This document shows, in pieces, positions 1 through 4,921 of a stretch of 5,919 bases of DNA. Under the pieces are notes generated by a model that was not told the origin of the DNA, did not search any database, and saw only the letters and a list, made by a program, of their open reading frames with translations. Position 1 is the stretch's first letter; every line of letters starts with the position of its first letter. The position numbers and the translations under genes were made by a program. The DNA lies in the NCBI GenBank assembly GCA_000431135.1, contig HF987780.1:1-5919 (forward strand). Direction: 5' to 3'. The DNA is from Clostridium sp. CAG:590. Its GTDB lineage: Bacteria; Bacillota; Clostridia; Lachnospirales; Lachnospiraceae.

Positions 1-27
1 CACAATCCTTACGCTGTGCAAGGGATT
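1..27 (-). terminator. Possible terminator stem just after tyrS
   Basis: On the minus strand the stop codon of tyrS runs straight into an imperfect hairpin. AATCC-C-TTGC (27 to 18) can pair with GTAAGGATT (12 to 4), with one bulged C, one G-U pair and a five-base loop. The position is typical of an intrinsic terminator, but the U-tract that would confirm it lies beyond the window edge, so the call is tentative. Confidence 0.35.
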
Positions 28-1252
28 ATTTTACTGTAATTTTGCGGAAGTTCTTCTTACCTTTCTTCAATACAAAGTCAGCTGCAAAATCATCCTTAGT
101 AAATGTAGTAAACGGATCATTCACTTTATCACCATTCACCGTTACACCACCCTGCTGAGCACCACGACGTGCCTCTGCCTTAGAAGTAACTAATTCTGCT
201 TTCACCATCAGGTCAAGAATACCAATCTTTCCCTCTTCATTAAAATCATCTGCGGTTAAATTCGTGGCAGGCATATTGTCTGCATTTCCACCACCTGCAA
301 ATAATGCTCTGGCAGCATCCTGTGCTTTTTTTGCCTCTTCCTCACCGTGTACTAACTTGGTAAGCTCAAATGCAAGAATCTCTTTTGCCTGATTTAACTG
401 GCTTCCTTCCCATGTATCCATCTCGTCAATCTGCTCTAACGGAAGGAATGTCAGCATACGGATACATTTTAATACATCCGCATCGGCTACATTTCTCCAG
501 TACTGATAGAAATCAAACGGAGAAGTCTTGTTTGGATCAAGCCATACCGCACCAGACTGTGTCTTACCCATCTTCTTGCCTTCGGAATTAAGCAATAACG
601 TAATCGTCATGGCACATGCATTCTTGCCCAGTTTACGGCGGATCAATTCTGTACCACCAAGCATATTGGCCCACTGATCATCGCCACCAAACTGCATGTT
701 ACATCCATATTTCTGGAATAACTCAAAGAAATCATAACTCTGCATGATCATGTAGTTAAACTCCAGGAAAGTAAGACCACGTTCCATACGCTGCTTGTAA
801 CATTCATGCGACAACATTCTGTTTACGGAAAAATGTGCTCCAACTTCGCGCAATACATCTACATAGTTCAGATCCAATAACCAGTCGGCATTATTTACCA
901 TTAACGCCTTACCCTCTGAGAAATCAATGAATTTGCTCATCTGTTTTTTGAAACATTCACAGTTGTGCTCAATTGTTTCTTTTGTCATCATCTGACGCAT
1001 ATCGGAACGTCCGGAAGGATCACCAATCATAGCTGTACCACCACCGATCAATGCAATCGGCTTGTTACCTGCCATCTGTAAACGCTTCATCAGGCAAAGT
1101 GCCATGAAATGTCCAACATGCAGACTGTCTGCGGTTGGATCAAATCCAATATAAAACGTTGCTTTTCCGTTGTTGATCAGTTCCTTAATCTCTTCCTCAT
1201 CTGTTACCTGAGCAATCAGCCCTCTTGCGACTAATTCATCATAAATTGTCAT
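26..1252 (-). CDS. tyrS: Tyrosyl-tRNA synthetase (class I, bacterial TyrRS)
   Basis: This cytoplasmic enzyme activates tyrosine with ATP and loads it onto tRNA-Tyr. The 408-residue product has the usual length and layout. The Rossmann catalytic domain carries the HIGH-type motif HVGH (residues 45-48) after GFDPT (36-40), whose Tyr34 and Asp38 fit the tyrosine pocket. Further on are YMIMQSYD (Tyr167, Gln171 and Asp174, amino-acid recognition), GGDDQW (189-194) and the KMSKS-type loop KMGKT (227-231). An S4-like RNA-binding domain closes the protein from about 345 to 408. The ATG at 1252 is favoured because GTGAGG lies upstream with eight bases between AGG and the start; an out-of-frame ATG abutting that site would give only a three-codon peptide. 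The gene stands alone behind a tyrosine T-box leader, which independently supports the specificity. No key residue appears to be missing. Confidence 0.98.
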   Translation of the reverse strand: MTIYDELVARGLIAQVTDEEEIKELINNGKATFYIGFDPTADSLHVGHFMALCLMKRLQMAGNKPIALIGGGTAMIGDPSGRSDMRQMMTKETIEHNCECFKKQMSKFIDFSEGKALMVNNADWLLDLNYVDVLREVGAHFSVNRMLSHECYKQRMERGLTFLEFNYMIMQSYDFFELFQKYGCNMQFGGDDQWANMLGGTELIRRKLGKNACAMTITLLLNSEGKKMGKTQSGAVWLDPNKTSPFDFYQYWRNVADADVLKCIRMLTFLPLEQIDEMDTWEGSQLNQAKEILAFELTKLVHGEEEAKKAQDAARALFAGGGNADNMPATNLTADDFNEEGKIGILDLMVKAELVTSKAEARRGAQQGGVTVNGDKVNDPFTTFTKDDFAADFVLKKGKKNFRKITVK

Positions 1253-1332
1253 TTTTCCATCCTCACTTTCTTATCCATCTCATAGTTGATTCTGAAACGT
1301 ATATTTCATAATCATCTATCTTAACATAGTAG

Positions 1333-1378
1333 GACAAAACAAAAAGCTCGTCCTACCGATTCTTCGTATAGGACGAGC
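1333..1378 (-). terminator. Intrinsic terminator of the tyrS T-box leader
   Basis: The arm GCTCGTCCTA (1378-1369) pairs perfectly with TAGGACGAGC (1355-1346), giving ten base pairs, and is followed by TTTTTGTTTTGTC on the transcript (1345-1333). The 5' arm also contains the 3' strands of the antiterminator (CTCGT and CCTA, 1377-1369), so the two structures exclude each other. It lies about 80 bases before the tyrS start, and nothing else notable is seen in that spacer. Confidence 0.95.
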
Positions 1379-1628
1379 ATATCACCCGTGTTACCACCTA
1401 AATTCACACCAGACTCGCATCTGCTGCCTTAGCAGGTATCATCTGTAAAGCTTACAGGAAATACCAGATGTTATAACGTACATCAATCGTCATAGCCTAC
1501 TGAGAATCTACCGTTCGGTATGAGGCTCAAAGAGGTATTCATAACAAGTCTTCCATGCGCCTCTCACCTGCCGGCAGCTCTCTGTATGGGATTGCTTCTT
1601 ACTACTTATTCTTATCAACGCCACGAAT
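1333..1628 (-). promoter_or_regulatory. Tyrosine-specific T-box riboswitch leader
   Basis: The leader senses the charging state of tRNA-Tyr and controls tyrS by antitermination. Stem I carries the conserved AGAGAG...GGTG..AG elements at about 1585-1560 and a specifier codon UAC (1537-1535) within GAATACCTC, which matches tyrosine. A Stem III hairpin (1465-1435) has paired arms GGTAT/ATACC and CTGTAA/TTACAG. The antiterminator is complete: UAGG (1400-1397), the seven-base bulge UGGUAAC (1396-1390), ACGGG (1389-1385), loop, CUCGU (1377-1373) and CCUA (1372-1369). UGGU would pair with an ACCA tRNA end, consistent with discriminator A73 of tRNA-Tyr. Uncharged tRNA-Tyr is therefore expected to hold the antiterminator and allow tyrS transcription. 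The 5' boundary is inferred from the promoter. Confidence 0.96.
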
Positions 1629-1634
1629 AGGTAC

Positions 1635-1663
1635 AGTATAATCAAGAATAGAATATTTGTCAA
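1635..1663 (-). promoter_or_regulatory. Promoter of the tyrS T-box leader (sigma-A/70 type)
   Basis: A perfect -35 box TTGACA (1663-1658) is followed by exactly 17 bases and a near-consensus -10 box TATACT (1640-1635). The predicted start is near 1628, shortly before the T-box Stem I. The TGA within the -35 box is the stop codon of the upstream gene (1662-1660), so promoter and coding sequence overlap. Confidence 0.9.
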
Positions 1664-2280
1664 TAACTACTTACTGCCATCTTGTAAATTGTCTTGTCTA
1701 CAAATTCCAATGTGATCTTCTGAATACCGGAATCCACATTTACCACGCTGTAATCATCATTTTTCGGAATATCCACCTCCGTAAATATCTGCTTTACTTC
1801 TTCTGCAGTCGAACCGATTCCGATTCCATCCCGAATCACAAACGGTACGGCATATTGCTTATCCTGCGTCTGAAAAGAGGATGCCACAATATAAGTGATC
1901 ACCATATCATCCGGTGACTGCACAGTATTCTTCTTCTGGTTCGTCACCTTGATATAAGCAACCGGTTCATCGGAATCATTGAGTAATTCACACTGAAAAG
2001 AATCTCCTGCATCAATCCCATCTGTCATATCATCATAATAACGCTTTGCAATATGAAATGTTTCCGGCAGATCTTTCATCGGCAGTGGAAATTCCATCTT
2101 CTGATCCAATAATGCAATATGATTCGTATCCGTGATTATATCTGAATATTGCTGACTAAACAGCGGATATATTACTGCTTCCGCATCTTCATCCTGACCA
2201 CGGTTAAAAAGTGGCACAACCACAAAGAATACAGTCAGACAACAAACCACGATCAGCACATTCCGCAATGTCTTATTCAT
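1660..2280 (-). CDS. Membrane-anchored protein of unknown function, last gene of the purO-purH unit
   Basis: I do not recognise this 206-residue protein. A short basic N-terminus is followed by one hydrophobic segment (about residues 7-25), so it is probably a signal anchor or an uncleaved signal peptide exposing the rest outside the cell. Cys13 and Cys14 lie in this segment, but the surrounding residues do not make a good lipobox. The remaining part is polar and acidic, with no obvious catalytic motif. Residues around 150-165 read DGIGIGSTAEEVKQIF, which resembles the 'GI.iGst..eV...f' element seen in several small secreted beta-rich proteins; this is only a hint. The ATG lies six bases after the purH stop and has only a weak upstream AAAAGAAT, so translation is probably coupled to purH. 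A role in purine metabolism is not implied by the sequence. The open frame and operon position make the gene itself convincing. Confidence 0.85.
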   Translation of the reverse strand: MNKTLRNVLIVVCCLTVFFVVVPLFNRGQDEDAEAVIYPLFSQQYSDIITDTNHIALLDQKMEFPLPMKDLPETFHIAKRYYDDMTDGIDAGDSFQCELLNDSDEPVAYIKVTNQKKNTVQSPDDMVITYIVASSFQTQDKQYAVPFVIRDGIGIGSTAEEVKQIFTEVDIPKNDDYSVVNVDSGIQKITLEFVDKTIYKMAVSSY

Positions 2281-2286
2281 ATTCTT

Positions 2287-3465
2287 TTAGTGATGGAACA
2301 AACGAATGCCGGTAAAGCACATTGCCATTCCATACTTGTTACAAGTATCAATTACATTGTCATCGCGGATTGATCCACCCGGCTGTGCAATGTACTTCAC
2401 ACCACTCTTGTGAGCACGCTCAATGTTATCACCAAATGGGAAGAATGCGTCAGAGCCAAGAGCCACATCTGTCATCTGGTCAAGCCATGCACGTTTCTCT
2501 TCTCTCGTAAACACTTCCGGTTTCTCCGTGAAGAAATTCTCCCATGTTCCATCTGCTAATACATCCATATAATCATCACTCATATATACGTCAATCGTAT
2601 TATCGCGGTCTGCACGTCCGATACCATCCTTAAATGGAAGATTTAACACCTTTGGATTCTGACGCAGGAACCAGTTATCCGCCTTCTGTCCGGCAAGTCT
2701 TGTACAGTGAATTCTTGACTGCTGTCCGGCACCGATACCGATTGCCTGTCCGCCCTTTGTATAACATACGGAATTGGACTGTGTATATTTCAAGGTGATC
2801 ATTGCAATGGCAAGATCAATCTTAGCCTGCTCCGGAATCTCTTTGTTCTCGGTTACTACATTAGCGAATAATTCATCATTGATCACAAGCTCATTTCTAC
2901 CCTGCTCAAAGGTTACACCAAATACATCCTTCTGCTCAATCGGAGCCGGAACATATTCCGGATCAATCTCGATAACACAGTAATTACCTTTCTTCTTTGC
3001 CTTCAAAAGCTCTAATGCTTCCGGCTCATATCCCGGTGCGATCACACCATCAGATACTTCACGCTTAATTAACTTTGCTGTGGACACATCGCACACATCA
3101 GACAATGAAATAAAATCACCAAAGGAAGACATTCTGTCTGCACCTCTTGCTCTGGCATACGCGTTTGCAAGTGGAGATAACTCTCCCATATCATCTACCC
3201 AATAGATCTTTCTCTCTACTTCAGTAAGCGGAAGTCCAACTGCCGCACCTGCAGGAGATACATGCTTAAATGATGTTGCAGCAGGAAGACCGGTTGCCTT
3301 CTTTAATTCCTTTACTAACTGCCAGCCGTTAAATGCATCTAATAAGTTGATATAGCCCGGCTTACCGCAAAGAATCTTGATTGGTAAGTCTGCTCCGTTC
3401 TTCATAAATACTCTGGATGGTTTCTGGTTTGGGTTACAGCCGTATTTTAACTGGATCTCGTTCAT
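2287..3465 (-). CDS. purH: AICAR formyltransferase, stand-alone (PurH lacking its cyclohydrolase domain)
   Basis: This enzyme transfers a formyl group from 10-formyl-tetrahydrofolate to AICAR (ZMP) to give FAICAR, the ninth step of purine synthesis. Bacterial PurH is normally a fusion of about 510-590 residues with an N-terminal IMP cyclohydrolase domain. This 392-residue protein starts directly at the formyltransferase (KYGCNPNQKPS, residues 7-17). The catalytic Lys-His pair is seen in SFKHVSPAGAA (Lys67, His68), and the Asn of KYTQSNSVCY (Asn231) matches the conserved active-site Asn. Other conserved stretches are ARARGADRMSSFGDF (104-118), GAGQQSRIHCTRLAG (245-259) and DAFFPFGDN (339-347). 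The IRLFHH end and these stretches recall the human ATIC form more than Escherichia coli PurH. A GGAGG site (3480-3476) lies ten bases before the ATG. The missing activity is supplied by the purO gene 39 bases upstream. Confidence 0.96.
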   Translation of the reverse strand: MNEIQLKYGCNPNQKPSRVFMKNGADLPIKILCGKPGYINLLDAFNGWQLVKELKKATGLPAATSFKHVSPAGAAVGLPLTEVERKIYWVDDMGELSPLANAYARARGADRMSSFGDFISLSDVCDVSTAKLIKREVSDGVIAPGYEPEALELLKAKKKGNYCVIEIDPEYVPAPIEQKDVFGVTFEQGRNELVINDELFANVVTENKEIPEQAKIDLAIAMITLKYTQSNSVCYTKGGQAIGIGAGQQSRIHCTRLAGQKADNWFLRQNPKVLNLPFKDGIGRADRDNTIDVYMSDDYMDVLADGTWENFFTEKPEVFTREEKRAWLDQMTDVALGSDAFFPFGDNIERAHKSGVKYIAQPGGSIRDDNVIDTCNKYGMAMCFTGIRLFHH

Positions 3466-3504
3466 AGTTATATTTCCTCCTTAAAATATGTGTCAAAATA
3501 TAAA

Positions 3505-4218
3505 TTATTTATTCTTGTTAATGATCTTTGTCTCACATGTTCCGTCTGCAATATTGATATAACGGATAAACAGAGATACTTTGTTGTCTTCATTCAGATT
3601 ATTCCATACAAGATCTGCAAACTCGTTCATATCGTTCGGAATATCGATTAAAGTCGGTTCACCCTCAAAACTTGGCAATGGATTGCCGTCACCCATATAA
3701 GTATGAATGAAATGTCCTTCTCCATTGACCGGATTCTCATATGCAAATGTATAACGGTTACATGCATCCGGATTACCGTTATTGCTCTTAAGAATTGACA
3801 TTGCATAATTAAATGCTCCCTTGTCAAAATGAAGAATCCCTGAAATTCTAGGTGTGTAGTTTGGTGCATCCGGCTCAAATTCTCTTGTGCGAAGTGCCTG
3901 CTCAAATGTGTACTGCTTATCCATCAGATCATAGATCGTATCGGTCTGGTCACCATTTGTAACGATTGTCTTATTGCCCAGTACACGAACCGGTGCATAG
4001 ATGATCAGGCTTGGATCTTCCAACTTAGAAGGATCAAATGCCTGTGTGCGGATTCCTTCTCCATCCTCCACAAAGATACGGTTACGGCTGTTCTCGCTTC
4101 TACCCATGATAAAATAAGCAATTGCCGCATGTGTTCCGTCCGGTGTCTTACCGATTACAATTCCTCTTCCCGGATAGGATGTTGCACTTAATTCTGCTGC
4201 TAATGACTGTTGTTTCAT
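3505..4218 (-). CDS. purO: IMP cyclohydrolase of the archaeal PurO type
   Basis: This cytoplasmic enzyme should close the ring of FAICAR to give IMP, the last step of purine synthesis. The 237-residue product is slightly longer than archaeal PurO (about 200 residues). It shows the family features I recognise: YPGRGIVIGKTPDG near the N-terminus (residues 15-28), the Arg/Asn-rich GRSENSRNR (39-47), VTNGDQTDTI (86-95, like the VSNG..TDTI of archaeal PurO), NYTPRISG (120-127) and the glycine-rich GEGHFIHTYMGDGNP (166-180). It bears no resemblance to the N-terminal cyclohydrolase domain of PurH, so it would be a non-homologous replacement. The ATG at 4218 has an excellent AAGGAGG five bases upstream. 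It is the first gene behind a ZTP riboswitch and directly precedes a PurH lacking the cyclohydrolase domain, which supports the assignment strongly. Confidence 0.93.
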   Translation of the reverse strand: MKQQSLAAELSATSYPGRGIVIGKTPDGTHAAIAYFIMGRSENSRNRIFVEDGEGIRTQAFDPSKLEDPSLIIYAPVRVLGNKTIVTNGDQTDTIYDLMDKQYTFEQALRTREFEPDAPNYTPRISGILHFDKGAFNYAMSILKSNNGNPDACNRYTFAYENPVNGEGHFIHTYMGDGNPLPSFEGEPTLIDIPNDMNEFADLVWNNLNEDNKVSLFIRYINIADGTCETKIINKNK

Positions 4219-4228
4219 AACTACCTCC

Positions 4229-4282
4229 TTATGCTAGATCAAATCTTCTTCCATGAGACATTATCCCTTGGAAATAAACCAT
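4229..4282 (-). CDS. Possible 17-residue leader peptide between riboswitch terminator and purO
   Basis: An ATG at 4282 opens a frame of 17 codons (MVYFQGIMSHGRRFDLA) whose TAA is shared with the TAAGGAGG ribosome binding site of purO. A second in-frame ATG lies at 4261 with AAGGG close upstream. The site for the first ATG would be AGGCGG (4296-4291), which is buried in the riboswitch terminator stem. The peptide has no run of regulatory codons. It could be chance, or it could couple translation into purO. Confidence 0.2.
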   Translation of the reverse strand: MVYFQGIMSHGRRFDLA

Positions 4283-4323
4283 AAAAATAACCGCCTGGTA
4301 CTCCAAAACGGTGCCCAGACGGT
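4280..4323 (-). terminator. Intrinsic terminator forming the expression platform of the ZTP riboswitch
   Basis: ACCGTCTGG (4323-4315) pairs over nine positions with CCAGGCGGT (4298-4290), including one G-U pair, and TATTTTTAT follows on the transcript. The 16-base loop can add a few inner pairs. The 5' arm contains CCGTC (4322-4318), the 3' strand of the aptamer pseudoknot, so ligand-bound aptamer and terminator are mutually exclusive. This predicts that ligand turns expression on. Confidence 0.93.
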
Positions 4324-4383
4324 CGGCAATTCTTCGTGTTGTGTTCCCCCTGGGTACTCCCAGCTTCCGTCAGTCGCACAACC
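4313..4383 (-). promoter_or_regulatory. ZTP/ZMP riboswitch (pfl motif) controlling purO-purH
   Basis: The aptamer parts can be read in order. P1 is GUUGUG (4382-4377) paired with CACAAC (4343-4338), all six pairs canonical. Between them lie the CGACUGACGGAA junction and P2, CUGGG-AGUA-CCCAG (4363-4350), followed by GGGGAA. After an 11-base linker comes the conserved 3' element CCGUCUGGGC (4322-4313). The pseudoknot is GACGG (4371-4367) with CCGUC (4322-4318), a fully paired variant of the usual GGCGG/CCGCC. This class binds the purine intermediates ZMP and ZTP. Placement before the genes that consume ZMP fits exactly. The aptamer begins only a few bases after the predicted transcription start. 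Confidence 0.93.
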
Positions 4384-4394
4384 TGATAATTAAT

Positions 4395-4422
4395 ATAATA
4401 CATGAATCCAATAAAAATGCAA
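4395..4422 (-). promoter_or_regulatory. Probable promoter of the riboswitch-purO-purH transcript
   Basis: TTGCAT (4422-4417) is followed after 16 bases by TATTAT (4400-4395); an alternative -10 box TATATT (4397-4392) gives a spacer of 19. The predicted start near 4388 lies just before P1 of the riboswitch, which is where it is expected. The match to consensus is moderate. No terminator is visible between the preceding gene and this promoter. Confidence 0.65.
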
Positions 4423-4432
4423 GTGAAAAATA

Positions 4433-4873
4433 TTACAGACTGTCCGAGCGCATAAAAGATACGCTCATTGTCTCCTGCAATGTAAATTTCAATACGGCAT
4501 TCATTACAATGAATATACAGGTGCCGACAATTGCACATATCAGATCTTCGTATCCTTTTGCATCTTCCAAATAATACATAATCACAAGTCCCGCAGGCAT
4601 TGTGAATACCAGTCTGGTTATTACATCCACGATCCGGTATGGTGCCACTTTTGATGCATCTTTCATAGTATATTTTACGATCAGGGAAACAATCATCATA
4701 ACAACCAATGCGATTCCCAATCCAACCAGTATATATCTTGTCTGTTCCTTCACATCTGCAAAGATCCCCTGATCCATGAATTCCGGCATCATATATGCTG
4801 CAAACATAAATGCAATAAACTCTATCAATGTAATAACACGACAAATCACCTTAACTGCTCCAAAATCCCTCAT
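4433..4873 (-). CDS. Small integral membrane protein of unknown function (four predicted helices)
   Basis: I do not recognise this protein. From the ATG at 4873 it has 146 residues, with hydrophobic segments at about residues 8-29, 47-67, 83-101 and 109-130 joined by short polar loops. It looks like a compact four-helix cytoplasmic-membrane protein. No transporter, enzyme or signalling motif is visible; the second and third helices are separated by a basic loop (KYTMKDASK) and an acidic stretch (EDAKGYED) precedes the fourth. The frame remains open to an ATG at 4912, but 4873 is preferred because GGAAGG lies seven bases upstream and the extra 13 residues are polar. The start is only 48 bases after the stop of the LRR gene, so the two may be cotranscribed. 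The purine promoter begins just after its stop codon. Confidence 0.75.
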   Translation of the reverse strand: MRDFGAVKVICRVITLIEFIAFMFAAYMMPEFMDQGIFADVKEQTRYILVGLGIALVVMMIVSLIVKYTMKDASKVAPYRIVDVITRLVFTMPAGLVIMYYLEDAKGYEDLICAIVGTCIFIVMNAVLKFTLQETMSVSFMRSDSL

Positions 4874-4880
4874 ATAAATT

Positions 4881-4886
4881 CCTTCC
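4881..4886 (-). promoter_or_regulatory. Ribosome binding site deciding the start of the four-helix protein
   Basis: GGAAGG, seven bases before the ATG at 4873, is clearly better than the sites available to the two upstream in-frame ATGs at 4912 (AAAGGCGA nearly touching the start) and 4888 (AAGAAGAA). It supports a 146-residue rather than a 159-residue product. Confidence 0.6.
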
Positions 4887-4921
4887 ATTTCTTCTTTGTT
4901 TGGCAATTGCATTCGCCTTTT

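Noticed and set aside
1249..1260. Three-codon frame (Met-Glu-Lys) overlapping the tyrS start
   Set aside because: Its ATG abuts the GAGG site with no spacing, so it is unlikely to be translated; the site fits the tyrS ATG.
2316..2321. Whether purH is a truncated or decayed full-length PurH
   Set aside because: The protein begins at the natural domain boundary with its own strong ribosome binding site, keeps its active-site residues, and has a purO partner upstream; it looks like a functional stand-alone enzyme.
1657..2510. Plus-strand open frames at 1657-1917, 2149-2373 and 2322-2510
   Set aside because: They are antisense to well-supported genes, have no convincing ribosome binding sites and show no recognisable protein features.
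3648..3905. Minus-strand 85-codon frame inside purO
   Set aside because: It lies wholly within purO in another frame, and its Met/His/Ile-rich sequence is typical of a shadow frame.
4239..4844. A 201-codon minus-strand frame overlapping the four-helix protein and the riboswitch
   Set aside because: It is rich in Cys, Tyr and Ile in an unnatural way, overlaps a better gene with a good ribosome binding site, and runs through the riboswitch and terminator. A frameshifted extension of the four-helix protein into it was considered, but that gene ends cleanly just before the purine promoter.
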